DNA of 64,000 nucleotides from Frankia sp. AiPa1 (GTDB lineage Bacteria > Actinomycetota > Actinomycetes > Frankiales > Frankiaceae). Shown here in pieces: positions 32,917 through 42,305 of the stretch. The stretch's first letter is position 1; the number at the start of each line of letters is the position of its first letter. The notes beneath the pieces were generated by a model. It was given only the letters and a program-made list of their open reading frames with translations. It did not search any database and was not told the origin of the DNA. The position numbers were made by a program, and so were the translations under genes. The stretch is from assembly GCF_023243075.1 (NCBI RefSeq), contig NZ_JALKFZ020000032.1, forward strand, positions 1-64,000, given 5' to 3'.

Positions 32917-33105
32917 TTCGCCGCGACCAAGAGTGCACGGTGGCGCGGGCGACGGCCGGGCCCACCCGCACCGATCGCAGGTAGCGGACGTGCAGGAACC
33001 CCAGCGGTCGCTGGTCAGGATCAGCGGACCGGGCGGCTTCCTCGACGACGGCGGTAAGCAGCCCGCCCTGGATGGCGTTCGCTCCGTTGCGCACGTGCGG
33101 CGCGC
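32917..33105 (-). pseudogene. PaaI-type thioesterase fragment
   Basis: The minus frame reads VRNGANAIQGGLLTAVVEEA, ARSADPDQRPLGFLHVRYLR and SVRVGPAVARATV. This is the hotdog-fold core of PaaI-type acyl-CoA thioesterases (N/Q near the helix start, GLLTxxxE). The N-terminal strand is lost and the frame closes early. Confidence 0.5.
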
Positions 33106-33205
33106 AGGGGGCATGACGGCCTCGCCGGGGGTGGCGTCGACGTCGACGGGGGACGGACAGTTCCGCCACCCCCGCGACGAGAGCAATTCCTGATGGTGCT
33201 GGTCG

Positions 33206-33724
33206 CTACCGCACGACGTCGGCCCCGTGCGACTCGCGCTGGTGCACGAGGAGGACGGAGCCCGGGGCGTGCGCGACGACGTCCGAAGCGACGCTGCCGA
33301 GGAGGTGACCGACCAGGCCGGTGTGGCGGTGGGCGCCGATGACGATGAGGCCCACCTGCCGCTCGGTCGCGGTGGTGACGATGCCCTTCCAGGTCGGCGC
33401 GGCCTCGGCGGTGGTGCTGTGCGCGCGGAAGCCCGCGGCGTCCGCGAGCCGGGCGCCGTGCGCGGCGATCTCCGCCGCGGCCTTCTGGACCGCGGTGGCA
33501 TCGGCCGCGTCGAAGTGCTGCGGGCTGATCGGCGTGAACCCGACGTCGGCAGGTTGCCAGACGCACAGGACGAGCGCCTCGCGCCCGGGCGCGAGCTGTG
33601 TCGCGGCATACCGGATGGCGTACCCGGCGACGTCGGATCCGTCGTAGGCGAACAGCACCGGGCCGGTACGGACCGCGGGACCGACGGGCCGTGCGGGTCC
33701 GGGGTCGTGGTCGGTGGTCGTCAT
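33206..33724 (-). CDS. universal stress protein, UspA family
   Basis: The 172 residues show a single Usp domain: VLFAYDGSDVAGYAIRYAAT (strand 1 and helix 1), ALVLCVWQPAD, and the ATP-binding stretch IVIGAHRHTGLVGHLLGSVA followed by SDVVAHAPGSVLLVHQR. The GxxxxGxxxGSxxxxVxxxxxxxVLxV pattern supports nucleotide binding. ATG 33724 overlaps the stop of the upstream MFS gene (ATGA), so it is co-expressed with that transporter. Confidence 0.9.
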   Translation of the reverse strand: MTTTDHDPGPARPVGPAVRTGPVLFAYDGSDVAGYAIRYAATQLAPGREALVLCVWQPADVGFTPISPQHFDAADATAVQKAAAEIAAHGARLADAAGFRAHSTTAEAAPTWKGIVTTATERQVGLIVIGAHRHTGLVGHLLGSVASDVVAHAPGSVLLVHQRESHGADVVR

Positions 33725-35226
33725 CTCTCGACACCTTCCGGAACGGGGATCTTCATGTCCAGGTCACCAAGGTCGACTCGGCGCCGCAGCCGGGACAGCA
33801 GCGGTGGCGAATCCCAGGCCGGTCGCACCCCCCCGATGAAGGCGTCGATGTCGGGGGCCTGCGGACGGGCTCCGCTGAGAGCGTAGATCGCGACGCCGGT
33901 TCCGGCGCCGAGCAGGGCGAGCCCCAGGCCGACCCACAGGGCGATGTTGGTGCCGTCCTCCAGGTTGTCACTGACAGTGGCCGCGAAGTGGGCGAAAATC
34001 GGCGCGATCATGAAGGCAGCCACCGCACGCAGCAACTCGACGATGGCGAACACGCGCTGGAGGCTGGGCGACGGCAGCGAGAAGCCGGCCACGAACAGGG
34101 CCGGGGCGACGGTGGCGCCGAGCGCGAGCCCGGTCAGGCCGGCCGCGACGAGCGCCAGCGGCTGGTTCGCGGGCATCGCGAACCGGAACAGCAGTGTTCC
34201 GACCGCGAGCAGGATCATGCCCACCAGCGGCAGGAAGTGTAGCGAGCGCCGGGAGATGACCACCCCGAACGCGATCGAGGAGATCACGGCGCCGCCGAGC
34301 TCCGGCAGGTAGAGCAGGCCGACGCGCACCGGGCCGTACCTCTCCGCCAGCACCGCCGCGGTCAGCACGGTCGCCGACACCGACGCCGCCGCCGCGAACA
34401 GCGCGGTCACCACGCCGGCGACCGGGATCGAGCGGGTCAGCATGGGCCGGATCGTCAGCAGGGGCCGCGCGGCACGGCACTGGTAGACGATCAGGACGAC
34501 GATCAGCGCGAGACCGCCGATCAGCGGCGCGATCACCTCGGGGTCGAGGAAGTCATGGCTGGTCAGCTCGGAGGCGCCCAGGAAGGCGGCGACGCTGCCA
34601 GCCGCTGCCAGCAGGATTGCCGGGATGTCACGTGGCGCGTCAGGATTGGCCGGCGGCGCGTCCTCGAACGTCAGCAGCACCAGCAGCAGCGCCGCCACGG
34701 AGATGGCCGCGATGATCCAGAACAGCGGCCGCCAGGCGTCGGCGTCGGCCTGCACGCCGCCGATGAACGGGCCGAGCGCCACCGCACCGAAGATACACAT
34801 ATTCATGATCACCACGGTGCTGGGCAGCTTGTGGCGCGGGTACCCGAGCGCCAACGGCGGAACGGCGGCGATCAGCAGCATGCTGGTGGCCAGGCCCTGG
34901 AGAGTGTGGCCGACGATGTACATCGCCGCGTCCTGGGCCGCCGCCGTCAGCACCGAACCGACGACGAGTACGACCGCGTAGACGAGCAGCATCCGCCGCT
35001 GCGGCAGATGCAGGCTGAGCTGGACGGCCAGCACCGTCCCCAGGGCGTAGGCCGCGTTGCCCAGTCCCGAGCTGAGGCTCATCGTCTGCGGGCTCATGTG
35101 CAGCTGTCTGGTGATGATCGGTGCCAACGGATCAAGCGCGGCCGATAGGGCCAGATAGGGAATCAGCGCCAGCATCACCATGGACGCGGTCGCCGCGTAC
35201 CTGCCTGCGAGTGGACCTCGACGCAT
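33721..35226 (-). CDS. MFS transporter
   Basis: The 501 residues have 14 probable membrane helices and a motif-A-like region at the second loop (SSGLGNAAYALGTVLAVQLS then LHLPQRRMLLV). Motif C-like features lie in LLIAAVPPLALGYPRHKLPS. The layout fits the 14-helix drug/proton antiporter group, though the substrate is not known. ATG 35226 is preceded by AGAAGG at a suitable distance; the open frame upstream is low-complexity. The downstream Usp gene overlaps by four bases. Confidence 0.8.
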   Translation of the reverse strand: MRRGPLAGRYAATASMVMLALIPYLALSAALDPLAPIITRQLHMSPQTMSLSSGLGNAAYALGTVLAVQLSLHLPQRRMLLVYAVVLVVGSVLTAAAQDAAMYIVGHTLQGLATSMLLIAAVPPLALGYPRHKLPSTVVIMNMCIFGAVALGPFIGGVQADADAWRPLFWIIAAISVAALLLVLLTFEDAPPANPDAPRDIPAILLAAAGSVAAFLGASELTSHDFLDPEVIAPLIGGLALIVVLIVYQCRAARPLLTIRPMLTRSIPVAGVVTALFAAAASVSATVLTAAVLAERYGPVRVGLLYLPELGGAVISSIAFGVVISRRSLHFLPLVGMILLAVGTLLFRFAMPANQPLALVAAGLTGLALGATVAPALFVAGFSLPSPSLQRVFAIVELLRAVAAFMIAPIFAHFAATVSDNLEDGTNIALWVGLGLALLGAGTGVAIYALSGARPQAPDIDAFIGGVRPAWDSPPLLSRLRRRVDLGDLDMKIPVPEGVER

Positions 35227-35756
35227 CAATACCTTCTGATTTGGGCGAGTTTTGGGCATGCGGGAATTGCCGGGCGCTCGGCCGGTTGTGCTCGGGGTCG
35301 ACCGGGCCGGCGAGACCGCCGCACGGGTCCGCGGGCTCGGTGACGGCGGCGCGGCCGGACCGGGCCCGGAATCAGCGGAGCCTCCTCCGCTTACCCTGGC
35401 CTGCCTGTTAGGGGACGAAAAGACCGACAGGCGGACTGTGAGATTACTTACCACCAACTAAATATTGCGGTCGAAGGGAATACCCAGCGAGCGCAGGGTG
35501 GAGCAACAGTCGCCCAGGCTCGGCGTCGAGGGCCCGTGCCGATCGCGGCCCGCCGCCCCCCGCTGGCAGTGCCGCGGCCGACCGCATCCTGACCGACCCC
35601 GCGACGACCCGACCCCGCGACGACCCGACCCCGCGACGGCGCCGGGTGCCGGATCGCGGAGATGGGCGCAATGGCAGGAGCCCGGACACCGCACCGGTGT
35701 CCCGCGGCGGCAGACCCGCAGGAGTCAAGGCCGCCGCCGCAGGCACATCCGCTTTC
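35227..35756. other. long intergenic region with a 16-bp tandem repeat
   Basis: No supported gene. GACCCCGCGACGACCC is repeated at 35595-35610 and 35611-35626, with a partial third unit to 35640. A relatively AT-rich stretch at 35440-35475 lies upstream of the MFS gene and may hold its promoter. Confidence 0.55.
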
Positions 35757-36944
35757 TCAGCCGAGGGATACCGATTTGTCGAGGAACTGGTTGGTCACCA
35801 CGTCGGTGGCGGTCAGTCCGTCTTTCGGCCTGATGCCCTTGGCGGCGTAAAGGGGGTTGAGACTGTCAATCAGCTTCTGGACACGCGTGTTGTCGAAACT
35901 CCCGAGAACCCCGTCGGCGCCGTTTGCGATCAACTTGAGGTCGCGCTGCTTCTGGTTGGCGTAGGTGAGCAGGCCGGGGGAGAGGCTGAACCCCTGGGTA
36001 TGCATCTTGCTCACGGCATCGAGCAGTATCTGGTTGGTGGGTCCGGAGGCGGTGATGTAGTCACGCTGCGCCTGCTGGAACAGTGGAACGAGCTTGGTCA
36101 GGCAGGCACTGTTGGCCGCGAGCTTGTCCGCGCGGACGGCCAGGGCGGACTGGTAGATGGGATAGGAGGTATCGGTCAGGAGGTATTTGACGGGTTTGCC
36201 CCATGCCTTCACGTCGTGCTGGAGGGTGTAGACCTCGTTGGTGACGAAGCCCTGCTGCACGATCTTGCCGTCGGCGGCGACGAACCGGTCCGGGCTACCC
36301 TGGTACGAGGTATCGACCTGCGACTTCTTGAGCAGCCCCTGGCTTTCGAAAAGATCGATGTCGGCCGCGCCGGCGTAGGCGAGTACCTTCGCGTCGGATT
36401 TTCCGATGTCGCCGATGTTGGCGAAGTTCCAGGCCGGGTTACCCCAGAGGAGGACCTCGGGGCTGCGGTCGTACGACGCGAACACCGCCACCGTCGGGAT
36501 CTTGCCGGAGTTCTGGACCGCCTCGTCCGTGCCGACGTAACCGAACAGAATCTGATCGTCCTGGGCCATCAGGGCGGATGGCTGCTGATAGCCTGCGGCC
36601 GGGCCTCCGGAGCGGATCTCCAGGCGGACACCAGTGGCGCCGAGTGTGCCGGTCACCCGGTTGTGGTTCGCGTCGATCGTGGGATTGGGTCCGAGCAACT
36701 GGTAGGTGAACCCCTGGTCCGGCTCCGGCCACCAGCTCGTCTGGACGACGACAGTATCCGGGCAGACGCCCTTGAGCGGGGTCGTGTAGTGAGACGCGGC
36801 CACCGCGGTGCTCCCGCCTGTGGTGGCTCTCGGCTCGACGGATGACCCGCCATCCGAGTTGGAGCAGGCAGCCAGCACCACCGCCACCACGGCGGCGCCC
36901 ATTGATACCACCGCGCGACGTCGGCGCGGTGTTGATGCTCGCAT
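35757..36944 (-). CDS. ABC transporter substrate-binding lipoprotein
   Basis: The 395 residues start MRASTPRRRRAVVSMGAAVV and have a lipobox (VVAVVLAACS) for lipid anchoring. The mature part shows TSWWPEPDQGFTYQLLGPNP, VRLEIRSGGPAAGYQQPSAL and LFGYVGTDEAVQNSGKIPTV, like NMT1/THI5/SsuA-type substrate-binding proteins. GAGGAG six bases before ATG 36944 supports this start. It is the last gene of the ABC operon, 88 bases after the permease stop. The substrate may be an alkanesulfonate, nitrate or pyrimidine (not determined). Confidence 0.8.
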   Translation of the reverse strand: MRASTPRRRRAVVSMGAAVVAVVLAACSNSDGGSSVEPRATTGGSTAVAASHYTTPLKGVCPDTVVVQTSWWPEPDQGFTYQLLGPNPTIDANHNRVTGTLGATGVRLEIRSGGPAAGYQQPSALMAQDDQILFGYVGTDEAVQNSGKIPTVAVFASYDRSPEVLLWGNPAWNFANIGDIGKSDAKVLAYAGAADIDLFESQGLLKKSQVDTSYQGSPDRFVAADGKIVQQGFVTNEVYTLQHDVKAWGKPVKYLLTDTSYPIYQSALAVRADKLAANSACLTKLVPLFQQAQRDYITASGPTNQILLDAVSKMHTQGFSLSPGLLTYANQKQRDLKLIANGADGVLGSFDNTRVQKLIDSLNPLYAAKGIRPKDGLTATDVVTNQFLDKSVSLG

Positions 36945-37031
36945 TGCTCTCCTCGATGCGTTCAGAAGGGACCGAGCTGAAGGTCGGCGAAGCTGTGTGG
37001 GATGAGATGCGGTCAATTTCCGCGACTCGGG

Positions 37032-37910
37032 TTACGACCGCCGTCCCGAATCGTGCCAGCCCCCGATGGTCAGGCGCGCGAGCAGGTCGAATGCCCAGAA
37101 CACCGCGAGACCGAACAGGGAGGTCATGATGATCGCGGCAAACAGCGGCGCAGATTCCAGCCCACGGGTGTAGCCGTCGATCAGACTGCCGATTCCGGGT
37201 TTTCCCTCCCGGAAGAAGAAGTCGCCAACGACCGCGCCGATCACCGACAGGCCGGCGGAAATTCGCAGTCCGGTGAATATGGCCGGTAGAGCGCTCGGGA
37301 TCTCCAGGTGGACCAGCCGTGCCCATCGGCCCGCGTGACGCAGCGTGAACAGGTCATGATGTGCGGCATCTACTGACCGCAGTCCGAACAGAGTGTTCGT
37401 GATGATGGGGAACAAGGCAATGAGGACACAGACGACGGTGCGTGATCGGAATCCGTAGCCGAGCCAGAACCCGATCAGCGGGACGATCGCCAGGATCGGG
37501 ATTGTCTGGAGGACCACCGCCCAGGGATAGAACGACCGCTCCACCCACCGCGCCTGGCTCATCAGAACCGCGACGACCGTGCCGAGGGCGGCGGCCACAC
37601 CCAGGCCGACCAGTGCGACCTTCGCTGTCTCACCCAGTCCGGTGAGGATCTCATGGAAGGCCGACCAGTTTCCGAAACCGTCGGTGGCCACCTCGTGCGG
37701 CGGTGGGAGAAGAAATCGTCGGCGCGGCGCAAGAGCGAGATAACTCACCGCGTACCAGATTCCGAGAACCGTGCCGAGCACGGCCAACGGTGGCAGCACC
37801 GCCTGGACGGTCCGGGCCCGGCGGGAAGGAGCGCGTGCGCCGCGCGCGAGCCCCGACGGCGGCGCCGAGAACACCGAGGACGCCGGGCGCGGCTGCTCCA
37901 CCGCGGTCAC
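37032..37910 (-). CDS. ABC transporter permease, SsuC/TauC type
   Basis: The 292 residues have six membrane helices and the EAA-like loop FGLRSVDAAHHDLFTLRHAG then RWARLVHLEIPSALPAIFTG, where the ATPase docks. The N-terminal 35 residues are polar. The ATG at 37910 overlaps the ATPase stop by four bases, so the two are coupled. Confidence 0.9.
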   Translation of the reverse strand: MTAVEQPRPASSVFSAPPSGLARGARAPSRRARTVQAVLPPLAVLGTVLGIWYAVSYLALAPRRRFLLPPPHEVATDGFGNWSAFHEILTGLGETAKVALVGLGVAAALGTVVAVLMSQARWVERSFYPWAVVLQTIPILAIVPLIGFWLGYGFRSRTVVCVLIALFPIITNTLFGLRSVDAAHHDLFTLRHAGRWARLVHLEIPSALPAIFTGLRISAGLSVIGAVVGDFFFREGKPGIGSLIDGYTRGLESAPLFAAIIMTSLFGLAVFWAFDLLARLTIGGWHDSGRRS

Positions 37911-38713
37911 GCGAAGGACTCGCGCAGCGCCTCGGACACGGTACGTGCGGTGCGGCCGAACGCCGCGTCGAACTGAAGCTCCGGCTGCCGCGGGTAGTCG
38001 AACGGGACGTCGATCTCGGCCAGCACCCGACCTGGGCGGGCCGACAGGACCAGGACTCTGCTGGCGAGCCAGACCGACTCGACGACCGAGTGCGTGACGA
38101 ACAGCCCGGCGAACCGCTCCTGTCCGTGCAGCCGAACCACCTCCTGCCCCAGCCGCTGTCGGGTGATCTCGTCGAGCGCGCCGAACGGCTCGTCGAACAG
38201 GAACAGCGACGGTCGGACGGTCAATGCCCGCGCCAGCGACACCCGCATCCGCATGCCACCGGACAACGCTGTGGGCCGGTGACGTTCGAATCCCGTGAGT
38301 CCGGCCAGTGAGATGGCCTCCGCGACCAGCCGGCGCCGCTCCGCTCTGGGAACACCGTCCAGCTGGGCCAACAGGCCGACGTTACCTGCCACGGTGCGCC
38401 ACGGCAGCAACGTCGGATCCTGGAAGACGTAGCCGGGGGCCGTGGCGTTCACGGCGACCGTCCCGGATGAGGGCATGGTCAGAGCCGACGCCATCCGCAG
38501 CAACGTGGACTTGCCCGACCCCGACGGTCCGACTATCGCCACGATCTCGCCGTCTCTTACCTCGAAGGAAACCTCGCGCAAGGCTTCGGTTCCGTCCGGG
38601 AAAGTCTTCCCCACGCCGGTGAACGCCAGCGCGACCCCGGCTGGAGCAGTGGCCATGGGATCGCGATGGGCGGCTGGCCGCCCGTTGTCGGGCGGCCCGC
38701 TGTCATCTGCCAC
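37907..38713 (-). CDS. ABC transporter ATP-binding protein, SsuB/TauB type
   Basis: The 268 residues contain Walker A GPSGSGKST, Q-loop VFQDPTLLPW, signature LSGGMRMRVSLARAL, Walker B LFLFDEPFGALDE and the switch histidine in VTHSVVESVWLASRVLVL. The first 25 residues are a polar extension; an internal ATG (MATAPAG) is an alternative start. It is the first gene of the ATPase-permease-binding-protein operon. FVTHSVVES resembles nitrate/sulfonate/taurine importer ATPases. Confidence 0.92.
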   Translation of the reverse strand: MADDSGPPDNGRPAAHRDPMATAPAGVALAFTGVGKTFPDGTEALREVSFEVRDGEIVAIVGPSGSGKSTLLRMASALTMPSSGTVAVNATAPGYVFQDPTLLPWRTVAGNVGLLAQLDGVPRAERRRLVAEAISLAGLTGFERHRPTALSGGMRMRVSLARALTVRPSLFLFDEPFGALDEITRQRLGQEVVRLHGQERFAGLFVTHSVVESVWLASRVLVLSARPGRVLAEIDVPFDYPRQPELQFDAAFGRTARTVSEALRESFA

Positions 38714-38838
38714 GCCGGGTCCCTCCGACTGGGTTGCGTTTCAGGTCGCTCCGACCGCGGTCCTGCTCCGCGCGCGAAATCCTGCGACGTGGCTGACCGG
38801 ACGACGTCTGGCCCGGATCCTAGTCCTTCCCCCACACC

Positions 38839-38894
38839 GATCCGCACGGAGATCCGCACGGACACATCTGTCCGCTAGTGCCTGTCCGCTAGTG
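38839..38894. repeat. short direct repeats upstream of the second DUF574 gene
   Basis: GATCCGCACGGA is repeated back to back (38839-38850, 38851-38862). CTGTCCGCTAGTG is repeated at 38868-38880 and 38882-38894. They lie between the divergent ABC operon (start 38713) and the methyltransferase region, so they could be regulator sites or slippage products. Confidence 0.75.
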
Positions 38895-39094
38895 ACATCT
38901 GGTCAGGCAGAGGACTTTCCTCTATGCTGACCCGCCTGTGATCTCCGTCGGCCCACCAGGATGTGAGACCCATGAGGATGTGCGGCCAGGCAGCTGTCGG
39001 CCACGCCTTGGCGGGCAGCGGTACGAAGGCATATCTTGCTCGTGGTCTGGCTCTCGATTTCTGTACGCTTCCTATCAGCGAAGGAGACGCTCCG

Positions 39095-40018
39095 GTGACA
39101 GAGGACACGTCGTCGACCCCCTCCGGCCCCGACTCGGGCGCTTCTTTGGATGGTGTCGCGGCGGACCTGGCGAAAAATGGGAGTTCTCCGTCCACCTCCA
39201 TTGCCGAAAGCCAGACCCAGCGGAGGGGCGATCTCGGCCTTGACGTTACGGTCGCGCACAACGCCCGGGTGTGGAACTACTGGCTGGGTGGCCGGGACAA
39301 TTTCGCAGCGGACCGCGAGGTCGGCGAGCAGGTCCGGCAGATTTTCCCGGGTATCGTGGACGTGGCCCGAGCGGATCGGGCTTTTCTGGGCCGCGCCGTG
39401 CGTTACCTGGCCGACGAGGCGGGAATTCGGCAGTTTCTCGATATCGGCACCGGATTGCCCACCGCGGACAACACGCACGAGGTCGCCCAGCAGGTCGCCG
39501 CCGATAGCCGGATCGTCTATGTCGACAATGATCCGCTTGTCCTGGTACACGCCCGTGCCCTCCTCGTGGGAACCCCGGAGGGAGCCACGAGCTACATCGA
39601 TGCGGATATTCATGACCCCGGGTCGATCCTGCAGGCCGCAGCCGAGACACTTGATTTCACGAAACCAACCGCAGTACTATTTCTTGGCAGCCTGAACTTC
39701 GTTCTGGACACCGACACCGCAGCCTCGGTGGTCGGTCACGTGATGGGTCGCGTGCCCTCTTCCAGCTACCTGGTGATCGCCCACCCCACATTCGAACTTG
39801 GTGGTGAGGCCAACGCCGAGTCGATGCGCCATTGGAACGAGCATGCCACGCCACCGATCACCCCTCGTGGCCGCGGCGAGATCGCCCGTTTCTTTCGCGG
39901 TCTGGAGCTTCTGGAACCCGGCATCGTGTCCTGTTCCCGGTGGCGGCCCGAACCTACGCGGTCCGGCGGCCTTCCCCCTGAGGTGCCCCAGTTCGGCGCC
40001 GTCGCCCGCAAGCCCTGA
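39095..40018 (+). CDS. SAM-dependent methyltransferase, DUF574 family (second copy)
   Basis: The 307 residues contain the family signature ARVWNYWLGGRDNFAADREV, the SAM-binding loop FLDIGTGLPT and RIVYVDNDPLVLVHARALLV. GTG 39095 is chosen because AAGGAG lies nine bases upstream; the open frame continues to 38963 without a better start. The protein has a 50-residue serine/threonine-rich leader missing from the copy at 5203. In many actinobacteria these genes are linked to XRE-DUF5753 regulators, as here (40337). Confidence 0.9.
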   Translation: MTEDTSSTPSGPDSGASLDGVAADLAKNGSSPSTSIAESQTQRRGDLGLDVTVAHNARVWNYWLGGRDNFAADREVGEQVRQIFPGIVDVARADRAFLGRAVRYLADEAGIRQFLDIGTGLPTADNTHEVAQQVAADSRIVYVDNDPLVLVHARALLVGTPEGATSYIDADIHDPGSILQAAAETLDFTKPTAVLFLGSLNFVLDTDTAASVVGHVMGRVPSSSYLVIAHPTFELGGEANAESMRHWNEHATPPITPRGRGEIARFFRGLELLEPGIVSCSRWRPEPTRSGGLPPEVPQFGAVARKP

Positions 40019-40336
40019 TGCCTGGATTTCTGGCCGGGGCGGCAGCGGGTGGCATCCGGGTCCACCGCGGGCGGAGAGGCTCGCCGTCGAGGTGACGACG
40101 TGGTCCTGGCAACATCGTACCGTTGTTGATCGCACTGTTGCTGGCCGGGCGCACCGTGACAGGCTCCGCACCCACCGACCTCAGAGGCGGCCGTCCCGGT
40201 CGCAGTGGGATGATGCCCGTCGTTGCGGTCATCGACGCACGTCCGGGGTAAGTTGGTATCCGACCCCGGACGTGTCGCGGCCGGACCAGCACACAGTGGA
40301 TCTGTCCGGGCTAAGTGCGGCTGTGGGGAAGCAGGC
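40019..40336. other. intergenic region
   Basis: About 320 bases between the methyltransferase and the XRE regulator. No DUF397-type small gene, which usually accompanies such regulators, could be found on either strand. No hairpin of note. Confidence 0.45.
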
Positions 40337-41215
40337 GTGACCGATCTTCCAGGGAACAGTTCGACGGCACGCCGGCTCTTTCTTGGTGCCCAGCTGCGCA
40401 GGCTGCGAGAGAACCGTGGGATCAGCCGGGAGGAAGCTGGTTACCACATTCGGGCCTCGGAATCGAAAATCAGCCGGTTGGAGCTCGGCCGGGTCAGATT
40501 CAAGGAACGGGACGTCGCGGATCTGCTGACCTATTACAGCGTCACCGACGGCGCCGAGCGTGATCTACTGCTGAAACTGGTGCCGGAGGCGAATGCGCCA
40601 GGATGGTGGCAGCCCTACAACGACGTGCTGCCGACCTGGTTCACGCCGTATATCGGCCTGGAGGAATCGGCCACCCTCATCCGCAGCTTCGAGGTCCAGT
40701 TCGTGCCCGGGCTGCTGCAGACCCCCGACTACGCCCGAGCGGTCATCAAGGTCGGTGACCCCACGGCGAAGCCCGACGTCGTGGAGCGGCGGGTCGCGGT
40801 CCGGGCGAACCGGCAGCGGTTGCTGTCGAGGCCGAATCCACCCCAGTTGTGGGTCGTGCTCGACGAGGCGACCTTGTGGCGGCCGATCGGCGGGTCGGCG
40901 GTGATGCGTGCCCAGCTGGCGCATCTGGCCGCCATGTCCAACCAGCCACACATCAAAATTCAGATTCTGCCGTTCGCGTTCGGCGCCCATATGGCCGAGT
41001 GTGGAGCATTCACAATCCTTCGCTTTCCGGGGCCGGAGTCGGCTGCGGTGAACCAGACCGACGTGGTGTATCTTGAGCAGCTCACCGGAGCCCTTTTTCT
41101 TGACAAGGCCCACGAGGTCGACCGATACCGGGAGGTCATCTCCCAGTTGGCGATCGCCAGTGCTTCTCCGAGCGCTGCCCCGGCCATCCTCGCCGAGGTC
41201 GCCCGCGAGATATAG
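40337..41215 (+). CDS. XRE regulator with DUF5753 (Scr1-like)
   Basis: The 292 residues start VTDLPGNSSTARRLFLGAQL and have an N-terminal helix-turn-helix (RRLRENRGISREEAGYHIRA, SESKISRLELGRVRFKERDV). The large C-terminal DUF5753 part begins near WWQPYNDVLPTWFTPYIGLE and includes FEVQFVPGLLQTPDYARAVI and PHIKIQILPFAFGAHMAECG. DUF5753 regulators usually work with a small DUF397 partner and affect development or antibiotic production in Streptomyces. GTG 40337 is the in-frame start nearest the helix-turn-helix. Confidence 0.88.
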   Translation: MTDLPGNSSTARRLFLGAQLRRLRENRGISREEAGYHIRASESKISRLELGRVRFKERDVADLLTYYSVTDGAERDLLLKLVPEANAPGWWQPYNDVLPTWFTPYIGLEESATLIRSFEVQFVPGLLQTPDYARAVIKVGDPTAKPDVVERRVAVRANRQRLLSRPNPPQLWVVLDEATLWRPIGGSAVMRAQLAHLAAMSNQPHIKIQILPFAFGAHMAECGAFTILRFPGPESAAVNQTDVVYLEQLTGALFLDKAHEVDRYREVISQLAIASASPSAAPAILAEVAREI

Positions 41216-41302
41216 CGGCCGACGAGCCCCGCGCGACCGGTGCTCCCAGGCCTGGGAGCACCCCGAACCCCTCACCCTCCGAGCAGTAGGAGCAGCCGTG
41301 GA

Positions 41303-42022
41303 TCACAGGGCTTCCTCGCGGACCACGACGAACTGTGAGTCCCGGAACAGGTCGCTCTGGTTCGCGCCGAGGTTGTCCGCGAACCAGGAGATCCGCCTGC
41401 GCAGCGCGTCGAGGTCGTCGAAGTAGACCTCGTTCACGGCGTCGTAGGGCCAGTCGGCGTTGGTGTCGGTTCCCGAGGTGGCAGCGGGCAGCGGGTGGTT
41501 CTGGACATACGCCTGGCCGCGTGCCTCGGCCGGGATCGGCACCGCGCCGACCGTGCCGGCATGGTTCTGCCAGCGGTCGAAGAACTCCGTCTGGGTGAGG
41601 CCCGCCGCGCGGCGGGCGAACGCCATGTGCGTGAAGCTCGTGCGGCCATCCTGGCGTCGTTCGTCGAGCCATTCCTGACCGCGCAGGACGTGCTCACGAG
41701 CGACCACAACACGGATCGACGCCGGATCGACAGCTCCAGCCCGAGCGTCGTTTCCCGCCAGCGGGTCGTTCGTGGCCCTGCCCGCGGCCGAGACCAGCCA
41801 GGCTTCGTATCGACTCAGGTGGTTCTCGTCGGTGAACCACTGCAGGCCGATGCCGTTGTGGGGCGGCTCAGGCGTCTCCCCTTCCAGGACGGTGCCGGCA
41901 ACCAGACGGACGGGCCGGACGTCCGGCGGTGCGGCCAGTGCCGCGGCCACGGCGGCGCGCCACGCGTCGGCGAACTCGTCGCGCGGGCCGGCTCGGCTGG
42001 CACACAGTATCCGTTTGATCAT
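41303..42022 (-). CDS. EthD-domain protein
   Basis: The 239 residues start MIKRILCASRAGPRDEFADA and show two ferredoxin-like (dimeric alpha/beta barrel) halves. The second half has TSFTHMAFARRAAGLTQTEF then FDRWQNHAGTVGAVP, the FxxxWxxxHxPL motif of EthD-type proteins. The end reads WFADNLGANQSDLFRDSQFV. EthD proteins take part in ether degradation or polyketide chemistry; no linked P450 system is near. A single gene. Confidence 0.75.
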   Translation of the reverse strand: MIKRILCASRAGPRDEFADAWRAAVAAALAAPPDVRPVRLVAGTVLEGETPEPPHNGIGLQWFTDENHLSRYEAWLVSAAGRATNDPLAGNDARAGAVDPASIRVVVAREHVLRGQEWLDERRQDGRTSFTHMAFARRAAGLTQTEFFDRWQNHAGTVGAVPIPAEARGQAYVQNHPLPAATSGTDTNADWPYDAVNEVYFDDLDALRRRISWFADNLGANQSDLFRDSQFVVVREEAL

Positions 42023-42256
42023 GTCCGGCCCTTCACGTCGTCAACGTGCCGAGGGGAGCGTCGCCGAGTGATGGGGCGCGCGTCGCATCCGCGTGCTGAA
42101 CGTTTCGGCCACGTCGATCAGCGTATTTGCCACCCTCGATGATTGCAGGCGGTTAGTCGTGATCGATGCGATCGCGATTCCTGATGGCCCGGTGAAGCTG
42201 CGTGATCTCGGGTCGCCCCGCGCCTCAGGAACGCGTCCGCGTCAGTACGACCTGTG

Positions 42257-42294
42257 CCGGGATGGTGTCGGGCACCCGGGATGGTGTCGGGCAC
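42257..42294. repeat. 19-bp perfect tandem duplication
   Basis: CCGGGATGGTGTCGGGCAC at 42257-42275 is repeated at once at 42276-42294, ending 11 bases before the ATG of the phosphatase gene. It lies in the leader and could influence promoter or ribosome-site spacing. Confidence 0.85.
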
Positions 42295-42305
42295 ATAGTG
42301 TTCCG

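Noticed and set aside
38963..39094. Upstream extension of the DUF574 methyltransferase
   Set aside because: The extra 44 residues have no similarity to the family, and AAGGAG lies before GTG 39095.
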